From positions 17,468 to 45,598 of the forward strand of contig JBBBWG010031386.1 in the NCBI GenBank assembly GCA_037176905.1: DNA of 28,131 nt, read 5' to 3'. Positions within the stretch are counted from its first letter, which is position 1. The number at the start of each line of letters is the position of its first letter. Below, one piece after another: positions 9,089 to 18,990 of the stretch. The notes under the pieces were generated by a model, which ran no database searches, had not been told where the DNA came from, and worked only from the letters and a program-made list of their open reading frames with translations. The DNA comes from Azolla pinnata (lineage: Eukaryota > Streptophyta > Polypodiopsida > Salviniales > Salviniaceae). The position numbers and the translations under genes are program-made.

Positions 9089-11529
9089 TCTTCGAAGGCA
9101 GGCTCCCAGGCCAGCCCTAACACCACCAGGTCCGACAGCCGTGGCAGCTCGCCTCAATCCAGCCATGGCACCTTCTCCCCCGCCGTAATTGCAGTGATTG
9201 GCATCCTCGCCGCCGCTTTCTTGCTGGTTAGCTACTACACCATGGTTGCAAAGTTCTGCAGCTCGAGGCAGCGCGGCCATGGATTCTTCCGCCGGAGCAG
9301 GCGCCTCAGAAGAAGGAACACCAATCTCAACAACTTTCTGCTGGATATGGTGGGCAATGGAGAGCAAATCGTATGGCCGAGCTTCCCGCAGAGAGGGCTC
9401 AGCGATGGAGAGATTGAGAGCCTTCCGGTGATCGAATATCGAAAGAGGTCGTCCCTGTCTTCTTCAGATCGAAGAGGTTGTTGCATGGCCAGATCCATGG
9501 CAGAGGATGTAACCAGGAACAAGCAAGGGAAGGAAGTGGATAGAGATGCAGCATCGACGAGGGATTGCGCTTCGAGTTTGGGATCGAATTCCATAGTCGA
9601 CGGAGAGCAGAAATCGGCAATGGGAATGTTGTGGACGAGTGAAGGGGGTAAATTAGCTATGGAAACCTCAACAGCTGTAGGCAGCAGAGGGGGCAAAGTG
9701 ACGATGGAGATGTTGTTGGAAGCAGGGAAGATGGACATGGAAACTGTCCGAGGGGATAGGATCGATGAAGATGATGACGAAGACAATGGCGATGATAAGG
9801 ATAAGGATATGGATATGGCAGCGATGAGCTCCGACGACAAGAAATCAGATTGGCATCTGTTCTATGATCCGATTGTGGTATTGTGCGGATCGAGCGACTG
9901 CGCCGTGTGCTTGTGCGAATTCGAAGATGGAGAGATGGTGCGAGTGCTCCCGAGATGTGGCCATGGCTTCCACTTAGAGTGTATATATATGTGGCTCCAT
10001 TCGCACCCGAACTGCCCTGTCTGCCGGACTCATGTCCTCCTCCCTGATCCCGAGCCCAGCTCTCCAGAAGCTTCTGATGCAGCTCTTCTTCCACCACTAC
10101 CTCCTCTCCAGCACCAGGATCCCGTTCACGACCTTCAACCCTTCCATGTTCCCGGTAAGATTTCCTCGCTGCCTTCCTTCCCTCTTTTGCAAATTTTTTC
10201 TTTTGTGCCTTTAAGCTTTGCATGTATGCCCTCCATCTTGAATTTTTGTTATTCGATTCTTTCTAAGCTTTTTCTATATACAGCTCTAAGATTGCATGCT
10301 GGTTATTCGATCATGTATTGTTGTTCGATTGTTTCCAAAGTCAAAGTCTGAATATTGCTTTACGCTTGTATATTCTATTCAATTGCTCAAATATTGCTTG
10401 AAGCTTGATTACTGTTGCTCGATTGTCTTTAGGCTTTGTATATCACTTGTTTATTATTTCGATTTGGTTCTCTCCAATCACTTCAAGTTTGTGCTGCTTG
10501 TTTATTTCAATCTCACTGGGCATCAAATTTCCTCGCTCGACAGAGACTAAAAGCTTTGTGGAGCTGTAAGGAACCTCTTGCTCTATGTTATTATTGTGGC
10601 ATTTTCTGATGGAACTTGATCCATGTCAGTCAATTGTTTCATGGAGTGTTTGTGTGTGAAATCTGCAAAACTTGACGCATTGATCATGTGAAGAGGATTT
10701 TCATCGGGACCCCGTTATGCATACATTTATGAATTTCAGATACATTTTGAAGTTCGGGTGAGATTAATGTATGCCTGAATATTATTTCCTGATTCATTTA
10801 GATGAAGGAGAAGCAGAGGACATAAATGATGGACAGCAGTTGGTATGGGGGGCGCCTCGAAACTGTGAGCAGAGGCCAGTGAAAGAGAAGCGGGGTCCTC
10901 TAATATTTGCCGAACAAATGGGGAATGGGAATGCACTGCAGCCAGGTTTAGGGTTTCGATGCTTCTCAGCAGGTCGAGCCTCCATGTCGCGGTTTGCCGT
11001 CACCCATGATGATGATGAGTTCCAGGATTGCAGGGACGATGTAGAACGTGGAACAATCGGTAGATCAAGGTCATTAGTCTTTCAGGTTGGGCACGATAGA
11101 CATTTGGATGGACAAGCTCAAGATTGGGCTGATGCTATGGTGGACATGAAGAAGTTAGTCACATCATTGTCAGTATCATCATCATTGGTGCCATCATCAT
11201 CGTCGGCGCCATCATCTCTGGTACCTTCGTCATCATCACTACCACCATCATCGTCAGTGGTTTTGGTGACTGTTAGTGAAGCCAACGACCATGAGAACAC
11301 TGTAAGGGATCTTAAGTCCAAGAGCTTTAACAGTGATGATGAGGAAGAGATGAAGAGCCTCGGATCTGAGGCATTCACAGCCATGATGGCACATTCTCTC
11401 AGATGTAGTCGAGTTGTGAGAAGAACCTTCTCGGGTGGGAAGCTATTCAGTTTCAGAGGGCAGCATCGAAGCACTAGCTCTTCCTCTTCGATCATTTCGG
11501 AAGCAATACCTCCACAGCTACCTATTTGA
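9086..11529 (+). CDS. ATL-family RING-H2 E3 ubiquitin ligase, membrane-anchored, 2 exons
   Basis: This is a 598-residue protein from exons 9086-10154 and 10802-11529 (CCCG|GTAAGA, TTTAG|ATGAAGG, phase 1). One transmembrane segment lies at residues 32-54, followed by a basic stretch. The RING-H2 is at 272-313: C272, C275, C291, H293, H296, C299, C310 and C313, spaced as in Arabidopsis Tóxicos en Levadura ligases, with the typical [10 protein letters not shown] and LPRC. ATLs recruit E2 enzymes to ubiquitylate partners at membranes. Oddities: the ATL pre-RING block [16 protein letters not shown] (103-118) sits about 150 residues before the RING instead of directly before it, with a low-complexity acidic insert between. 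The usual CIDxW reads CIYMW. The C-terminal exon contains RCFSAG, reminiscent of ATL13/ATL46-type tails, and poly-Ser tracts. ATG 9086 is the first in-frame ATG. The substrate is unknown. Confidence 0.9.
10155..10801 (+). other. Intron of the RING-H2 gene
   Basis: This 647-bp T-rich intron has a strong donor (G|GTAAGA) and a TTCATTTAG acceptor. Exon 1 reads on through the donor for about 65 codons before a stop, so retention would give a 421-residue protein with an intact RING but without the C-terminal exon. Confidence 0.85.
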
Positions 11530-11863
11530 CTCTCTCCACATTATGCGAAGAAAAGAAAAATTTTATCAGATTGTTTTATATAGTGTTGGGCTAATAAGGT
11601 CACACTCTATCAGCCATGATGGAAGCACCTCCTCGAGCGAAGCTTTCAGAACTTGAAATTGTTATCGGCGTTTGTGATATAATATGGTATTTGTACCCTC
11701 CAATGCCAAAACTGAGCTAGCAATCTTGTTTCAAGCAAACAAGAGCTCAGTTACTTTCTTTCCCTCCCCCTTTGGGCTGGTGGTATCCAAATAGTATTGA
11801 TTTCCTGGTAAGCAAGGAGCGTGTCTCATGAGACGCTATGCATCCAGTGCGTTGATGGGCAGG
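11530..11863 (+). other. 3' flank of the RING-H2 gene
   Basis: This is presumed 3' UTR and spacer. No gene is seen. A partial, diverged unit of the following minisatellite is visible at about 11835-11860. Confidence 0.4.
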
Positions 11864-11992
11864 CACCCATTGCAGTTTGATGAGATGCTGTGCATTGAGT
11901 GGGTTGATGGGCACCCATTGCAGTTTGATGAGATGCTGTGCATTGAGTGGGTTGATAGGCACCCATTTCAGTTTGATGAGATGCTGTGCAGG
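11864..11992. repeat. 48-bp minisatellite, about 2.7 copies
   Basis: Copies begin CACCCATTGCAGTTTGATGA at 11864, 11912 and 11960 (CACCCATTTCAG), a constant 48-bp period. Copies differ at only a few positions. The multiple-of-three period keeps frames open on both strands, but there is no evidence of coding. Confidence 0.9.
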
Positions 11993-13044
11993 GCCAAGTT
12001 CTCCTTCAAAGCATGATGGTGAAGGGGTAGAAGCTCTTGGATACACCAACTTGTAAATTCCAAAACATTAAACATTGGGGTGTGATTACATGAATGGGCT
12101 GTCGGTGCGCAAAATTGAGCAGTTTGCAATATGAAAGGTATCTGGACTCTTCGGGTGGATGTGGACATTAAGTGTATGCATTCTCGCGGTTCTATTGATC
12201 TGGGCTTTGATGGTTGAATGTGGGAAGCCCCATAAATCCGACAATGTTTCTAATGGAAGGCATGGAAGAGCTTAGATGTATTCATGGTGGGGATCATGAT
12301 ATACATGCCATTCCTTCCTTCTAGGTAGCATGGCATTCTAATGTTCAGATGCAACATGAACCGATGGGCAGTGGTGGGCTCAAAAGATGTGAAAGGTTTG
12401 CAAATGCACGGTGAATGGTTTGCAAATGCTGAGTTCTGATAAGAGGCATGTGTATATATGCATATACATGGATATGGATGAGTCGGTGCTTTGCGGTTAA
12501 GTCTTATAAGGGGCATTGATCGAGTGGGTTAAACCCTGCCTTGTTTCTAATGACACCCAAAGCTCATCAGTACATCAGTTAATTAATCCCATCTTATTTG
12601 CATGTATAACTGATTAGCCCAATTAGGTCTCTGATATACTATTTTCATATTCTCTTGCATGATTTGACTGTATAGCTGATTATTATGTTGGGGCCTACAA
12701 CATCTTTGCATTTCAGTGGTGGGTCGAATTCGTTTCCTCCCCCGCCCCCAAATCTTAGCTAAACATAGAATGCTATGCAAAGGCAGGAGCACATGGCTTC
12801 TTCCGCATTTGGGTACGAAGATGTCGAATATGCGGATGCATTTGTTTGTTGGGTATGGAACAGATTCACGCTAAAAGAGCTCCAGAATTGGGATCGAGAT
12901 TCGAGGCATGCGTCTTTGTGAGTTATTAAGCAAACCTAGGATTAGTAATCGAGCTAGTAAGCTAGATCCATAATTGGATGGAGGAAATGGCATTTCCATA
13001 GCTGCAAAGCTTTGCATTCGCGGAAGGGGAAAAATATGGCATGT
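11993..13044. other. Intergenic stretch, nothing recognised
   Basis: There is no supported gene or RNA. A 13-bp element GGTTTGCAAATGC occurs twice at about 12396-12429. The rest is unremarkable. Confidence 0.5.
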
Positions 13045-13611
13045 CTAACATCCACACACACACATACACACACATATACATACATACATACATATACACA
13101 CACACACACACACCTACATACATACATAGAGACATCCATGCATGCTTATAAACACAAATGGATACACATACATACAGACATTCACACACATACATCCATG
13201 CATACACTATCACTACACACGTGCAGACATACAATCATGCACATATTCATAGATACATACATATACAGACACACACGCACACGTACATACATACATACAT
13301 ATACAGACACACATGCATACATCCATACATTACATGCATGCACATATGCATACATACATACATACATATACAGGCACACACACACACGTACGTACATACA
13401 TACATATACAGACACACATGCATACATCCATACATTACATACATGCAAACATACATACATACACCGACCACATACATACATCCATACTTACATCATGATT
13501 ACATACATTCAGACATACATACATACGCACACATACATACATACATACACCGACCACATACATACATCCATACTTACATCATGATTACATACATTCAGAC
13601 ATACATACATA

Positions 13612-13711
13612 NNNNNNNNNNNNNNNNNNNNNNNNNNNNNNNNNNNNNNNNNNNNNNNNNNNNNNNNNNNNNNNNNNNNNNNNNNNNNNNNNNNNNNNNN
13701 NNNNNNNNNNN
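13612..13711. other. Assembly gap of exactly 100 N
   Basis: Positions 13612-13711 are N. The round length suggests a placeholder of unknown true size. It lies inside the CATA satellite, where short reads would collapse. Confidence 0.99.
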
Positions 13712-14086
13712 CGCACACATACATAAATACATACATGCACACATACATACATATACAGACACACATACATACATCCATACATACATTGTGACTACACGCA
13801 CGCAGACATACATACACACGCATGCACGCATACACGCACGCACGCATACATGCACACATGCACGCACACAGACATCCATACATACACTATCATTGCATGC
13901 ATGCAGACATGCACACAAACACATACATACATACATATACAGCCATACATACATACATCCATACATACATTATGATTACATGCACGAAGACATACATGCA
14001 TGCATGCATACGCACGCACGCACACATACATGCATGCATGCATACGCACGCACGCACACATACATGCATACATACATGCACACATG

Positions 14087-14135
14087 CATACATCCATACG
14101 CACATTGTACATGCATATGTACATGTGGATGTATG
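14087..14135. repeat. Inverted repeat at the right end of the CATA satellite
   Basis: CATACATCCA (14087-14096) is matched by TGGATGTATG (14126-14135), with GTACAT/ATGTAC inside. The satellite switches from its CATA to its TATG strand here and stops within about 10 bp. Confidence 0.6.
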
Positions 14136-14142
14136 TATGCAT

Positions 14143-14283
14143 GAGAGGGGTATGTCGTGGAATTAGCAAAACGTGACACAAAGAACACAAGTGTTTTTTT
14201 TTTTAACGCGTTACTAAATCTGTGTCTCTGTTAGGTTTTCATCGTTCTCTGTCTCTGCGAAACGAAGAAGAAGACGAAGAAGA

Positions 14284-14314
<31 letters not shown>

Positions 14315-14360
14315 CGGCGACGACGAGAAATCCGCAGCTTCCGCCTCCGACACAGGGAGT
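14143..14360 (+). promoter_or_regulatory. Presumed promoter and leader of the FPA-like gene with GAA/GAC repeat
   Basis: Only about 340 bp separate the satellite from the FPA-like start codon. The stretch has ACGTGACAC (near 14170), a T run, and a GAA/GAC triplet array at about 14264-14327. No clear TATA box is seen. That the promoter lies here, or within the satellite, is inference from spacing. Confidence 0.4.
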
Positions 14361-14483
14361 ATGCGATCGAGCTCCCAATGCTGTGCATCCTGTGACCCCC
14401 CCTCCTTCCTGCCTTCTTCCCTCTCCCTCCCTCCCCGCTTTTGTTGGAGCCGACGATCATCGCTGACGGCGACGACGCCTTGA
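14361..14483 (+). other. Upstream ORF (40 codons) overlapping the FPA-like start as TGATG
   Basis: ATG at 14361 opens 40 uninterrupted codons, starting MRSSSQCCASCDPPS and ending TATTP. The TGA (14481-14483) shares its A with the main ATG (14483-14485). A second, five-codon ORF (ATG 14378, TGA 14393-14395) lies inside it in another frame. The arrangement would favour re-initiation or termination-coupled start, if the transcript begins upstream of 14361. No family similarity is seen in the peptide. Confidence 0.45.
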
Positions 14484-17400
14484 TGGATCTCGATGAGCCT
14501 CCGGCTTCTTCTTCCTCCCCGCCTCCTGCTCCTGCTCCAGCTCCAGCTCCAGCTCCGGTTCCAGCTCCAGCTGCAGCTTCGGATTCTCCAGCACACAACC
14601 CCACGGTTAGTTCTTTTCTCGCCTTTTGCTGCTGATCGAAAGGATGCCCTCACTCGAATGCTTAAGAAACGGGAAGAGAGGCGAGCGAAACGGTAAATAG
14701 GAAGGAGCACAGGCGAAACGGTAGCCAGTGAGGGACACTAAAGAAACTGGAAGCAGCACAAAGGAAAACGGTAGTGAACACTAGCAGAACGTGAAACCCT
14801 ATCGAAATACACATACGGCGTGATGTGCTGAGTTAGACGCACCCCACTGCATGCTGAGTGGAGAAATCCTTGGAAAGAACCATTAAACTAGTTGATGAGG
14901 GAAACAGGTAAAAGCGACAGGGTAACTAGACATGTGAACTGGAAAACAAAAGTAGGCTTATGTGATCACACAGTGAAAGTTACTGAAGCTCATTCAACAA
15001 GGGGAGAATTCTGCTGCTTGCTTTATGGAAAGACGGAAGGAATGATGAAGTAAATAATAATCTACAAGAAAAAAGAGAAGCCTAAGGAAGTCATATGGAA
15101 GTTGTGGCGTAGCCTTGCAAGTCCCTTGCTTTATTTGAAGAGGAACCATTGTGGCAGTCAGAAGGAAATGGGATGCCAAAATGTAATTGGGAGCACAAAG
15201 TAGGAAGAAAACAAGAAAGGGGATGTAAAGTGCTACTTGAGAAAGCTAGAAGGGAAACAGAGAAACAAAACCATGTAGGTTTAATAGAGTTGTACATAGA
15301 GTTATGTCCAATAAGTTGTTGCTTATTGCCCTTTGCGCAGATTCATTCTCCATCTCCTGGCAGATTGCCTTCAGAACATGATGCTGATTCTCCTCATCTT
15401 AAGAAGCAACCCGAGCTCAATGTGCAAGATCAAGAAAATCGCCCTGTGATATCAGCATCTCGGCTTCTGTGGGTAGGGAATGTTTCTGCTGATGTCTCGG
15501 AGGCCCTCCTCATACAACTCTTTGCCAAGTATGGTACAGTCGACAATGTGTCAGCATATCCGTCTCGAAGTTATGCTTTCATCGAGTTTAAGGATCTTGA
15601 AGATGCTCAAGCTGCGAAGACTGGTCTTCAGGGGAAACTTGTCAAAGGCCAGTGTCTTCGAATTGAATTTGCCAAGGCGGTGAGCAAGAAGTTTCAAACA
15701 TCTAACACTATTAAGCTTTAATATGTTCAAAACAGCTTTGATTGGTTGATATCCATTGAGAGTACCGTTTTCCAACTTTAAGATACAAGTTCTGAAATAC
15801 AAGTATGTCCATGGGCATGAATTTGATTCTCGAGTTATTCCTAAATTCAATATTCAAAAATCTTTACTTAAGTAATTATGACTTTTATGAATAATACTTG
15901 AGAGGAAGACATTCACAGATTTTTAATGTAACAAGTACAAATATTGGTTATAAGCCAATAGTGGTTTATGCTCCATTTAAATAGTACATTCATTGTCTCT
16001 TCTCCATAAGCCGGACTGCCAACGTCAATCTGGTACTATTCTGTGCTGAGGGTTTGTTTTCAATAATAATGAGGGTTTGCTTACTCATTTATCGAAGTGT
16101 CATTTTTTCCCTTTGTTCCAGGCTAAACCGAGCAGGCATTTATGGATATGGGGAGTGGGTGAATCTCTTACAAAAGAAAATCTCGAGGCAGAGTTTAGGA
16201 AATTTGGACCCTTAGAGGACTTTAAACTCTTACGAGATCGCAATTCGGCACTCGCAGAGTTCAAAAACATTCAGGATGCTAGTGCTGCAGTTAAGGGGCT
16301 AAATAAGAAGCTTATACATGGTGATGAGCTTCGAGTCGATTTTTTGAGGTCACAGCCAGCGAAACGGGTAAAATTTTGATGTTTTTCTTATGTATCTATA
16401 GGAAATCTATTGTTTGAGGATGCCAATTTATTTTTAGTGGTTTTGTTGGTACAAATTCAAAGTATTCCATGGAGGTGGTAGATCCCTATCAAACTTAGGT
16501 CTATAGCTGATAGGCGTTTTCTGTGTGTATGTTAAATGCTGTGAACTGCTTTATGTAGCAAATCATTGCCACTTGTTTGTCCTTAGGCAACCCCTGCATA
16601 ATCTAATCAGGCTGGTACTACTGAACAGACTGGAAGATTCATTTGATCAGTAGCTATTTGCATCTTTCAGTGAGCAATTATGTGTTTTCATGAATTCCAT
16701 TGTTTTTATTTTATGTTTGTCTTAATCTTTTGCTCTAAGGCTCATTTACTCTGCTTGTCAGGGACATGCACATACCGGGCATGAAAGCACTCCTACGGTT
16801 ACTACTGATGAGAAAGTGAGTAAGGAGGGGGAGCCTAGTGACACATTGTGGATTGGATTTCCTCCACCTTCAAAAGTTGATGAGGAAGGCTTACGGAGAG
16901 CATTTCTTTTATTTGGAGAAGTGGAAAGGATAACAACGTTTCCAGATCGAAGTTACTGCTTTGTTCAATTTAGGAACGTTGATGAGGCTATGCGTGCCAA
17001 AGATGGACTTCAGGGACGACTTCTGAATGATCCACGGATTCTGATACGTTTCTCTAGCAATGAAGGTGCCCCCAAACGCATTTCTAAAGCAGAGGGGACG
17101 TTTTACCCACAAGTCATCCAAAGAGGACTCCTGGTACATCCTGACATTTCTGGACCTAGGACTACCCGTAATACAGTTGATTGGCCCAACAGTGCATTGA
17201 TGCATATGGCAAATAGATACTCTACATTCCAGCATGATGTAAACAGGCCTGCTTCTCTGGGATATGGTAGACAAACAGGAGGTGGTGGTATCATCAGTAG
17301 CATGCCAGACGTGCATGGTGCTCATTTTGGTAAGACTGAGCTGTTTTCAAACAATAGGATATCGCCTTTATCTGTTATTGAAGACCATAGTAATGTAAGG

Positions 17401-18990
17401 GAACATAAGAGAACTAAGGTTGGGTCTTCAAGCTATTCAGTGGGAGGACTTGATGACGATTTGTTACGTCCAGCATATAGCACACTGCATTCCATCCGGC
17501 AAGGAAATGTCGCAGAAACACCCATTATCAACTGGAAGGGGGCAATTGCCAAAGGTGGAAATGTCATCTGTCGTGTCCAAAGTTTTCCTGTTGGAAAAGG
17601 AGTTGATGGGCCCTTGTAAGCCTAAAACAGATTCTTTTATGTTGGTTATTATAAATCTCCATTATAGTTAGATTTGATTTTCTCTATACTATGGTTATGT
17701 TGACTCCCCCGACATGTTTTTTACAGGCCAGAGATCCTCAATTGCGTAGCGCGAACTTCCCTTGATACATTGGCTCAACATTTTGACCAAGCAACAGATT
17801 TTAGAATTGCCTGTTTCATCCCAGATGGAGATGAGGAAAGGCCATCTTACTACAATTTTGTTACATATTTGCATGATAAGTCTCGATCTGGAGTTGCAAA
17901 CTTGGCTGATGGAACTGCAATGTTTCTGCTTCCTCCGTCTGATTTTGCAACAAAGGTACTGAAGCTCCGTGGAGACTACCTTTTTGGATTAGTCATGAAC
18001 CCTTATAGGGTAGATGACACCGCCCAAACAAGTCAAGCGAATGAATTTATTCAGCAGCAACAATGTAGTCATTCATATTCAAATCTGGCAGATTTGTCTG
18101 GGCTTCTGAACAAATTTGCAACAGGAAGACTCCCTAACCAAGCAGAGAACATGCGTTTGATCTCTTTGTTGACATCAATTTTGACAATGCAAAGAAGTAT
18201 CACGAGACCTGATGATTTGATTGGATTGTCAAGTGGTGGTATTACTTCCAATTCTGAAGTAACCCCACATGAAGCTGGTACTAATATGAAAAGCTCAATG
18301 CAGAATCAATTAAGCTTCTTGCAAAAGCTTTTATCAGGCCAATTGAGTGCAATTGAACAGGCAGGTTACCAATATATCATCAACCATTTCTAAAATATCT
18401 TTTGAGTTTTGTTATTTATTTTCCCAACGTGAACGTTTAACACAACCTCAAATTAGTAGAGATTGTTGGTCAAATTATATTGTTAATTTATGGCCATAGT
18501 CATCCCCTTGGGAGATTGGCAAAATAAACGAAGGGAAAACGTAAGGGGATTTCTTTTGTTTTCCCTTAATTTTTCAAAGAACTTTCCACCAATGTTTACT
18601 CCACCGAACTTTATTAGGTTCATTTATCCTGAGGGTCATAACTTAAGGATCTTGTAGGTAGTGAAATCTGATCCCTTCCCATTGTAGAGTAATGTAAGAG
18701 AATCTATTCTCAGCACAACTGTTTTGCATTTGTTGCAGGAGCAGAAAATGGCTAGTAATCACCAATCCCATGCAAATACTTCAAAGCTAGCATCAGAGAT
18801 GTTGGTGAAGAAAATGGTGTCGGGACAAATAACACCTGAACCACCAGTAAATACAGGTATTAAACATCAGAATGGTTCGTCAGACCAGTCCAAAACTCGC
18901 TTTCAAGCGACACTTGAGCTTGCAGCTGCTCTTTTGCAAAGAATACAGTCTGTTAGTGGTTCTCAAGGAGCCTCATGGCCAGAAAACTAA
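14483..18990 (+). CDS. FPA: FPA-like RNA-binding protein with three RRMs and a SPOC domain, 6 exons
   Basis: This is an 815-residue member of the plant spen family (Arabidopsis FPA, 901 aa, and its paralogue At4g12640). FPA is nuclear and controls poly(A)-site choice and flowering time. Exons are 14483-14605, 15341-15679, 16122-16367, 16762-17615, 17727-18360 and 18739-18990. RRM1 spans about 82-152 (RNP2 LLWVGN, RNP1 RSYAFIEF), RRM2 about 159-230 (LWIWGV), and RRM3 about 264-335 (LWIGFP, RSYCFVQF). SPOC spans about 492-611: WKGAIAKGG, NCVARTSLDTLAQHF, FLLPPSDFATKVLK. The C-terminal RFQATLELAAALLQRIQ motif is typical of the family. The N-terminus is an Ala-Pro run. An upstream in-frame stop (14393-14395) makes 14483 the first possible ATG. 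The last intron needs a GC donor to stay in frame. Assignment to FPA rather than its paralogue is not certain. Confidence 0.92.
14606..15340 (+). other. Intron 1 of the FPA-like gene
   Basis: This is 735 bp with borders ACG|GTTAGT and TTTGCGCAG|ATTCAT, phase 0. In Arabidopsis, FPA limits its own expression by promoting polyadenylation inside intron 1. Whether that happens here is inference; no decisive signal was read from the sequence. Confidence 0.8.
18361..18738 (+). other. Probable GC-AG intron 5 of the FPA-like gene
   Basis: The reading frame needs GAACAG|GCAGGT as donor and TGTTGCAG|GAGCAG as acceptor to join ...LSAIEQ to EQKMASNHQ in phase 0. The neighbouring GT (18365-18366) would instead run into TAG after a few codons of the last exon. 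Intron retention ends after QAGYQYIINHF. A second in-frame acceptor (CAG at 18742-18744) would remove two residues. Confidence 0.6.

Larger units (their letters stand above)
13045..14142. repeat. CATA/CA satellite with higher-order structure
   Basis: About 1.1 kb is almost entirely built of ACAT, CATA, CA and CGCA steps, with G rare on this strand. Embedded longer units recur: blocks around CATCCATACATACATTATGA are seen near 13190, 13320, 13425, 13485, 13565, 13770, 13875 and 13955. One segment (ATACAGACACACATGCATAC) repeats at a 105-bp spacing (13301, 13406), and another repeats on both sides of 13540. Open frames across it are products of the tetranucleotide, not genes. Confidence 0.95.

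Noticed and set aside
9235-9840. 201-codon antisense frame under the RING-H2 exon
   Set aside because: It is a shadow of the real coding strand; the plus strand has the TM segment and complete RING.
13012-14190. Long His/Thr/Tyr- and Cys/Val/Met-rich frames through the CATA satellite
   Set aside because: A tetranucleotide repeat has no stop in these frames. Composition is that of the repeat, and some frames even cross the N gap.
15149-15340. Upstream extension of the RRM1 exon to an ATG in FPA intron 1
   Set aside because: The frame is open but lies before a good acceptor. The exon joins cleanly in phase 0 to the Ala-Pro first exon with an upstream in-frame stop. It remains possible as an alternative start.
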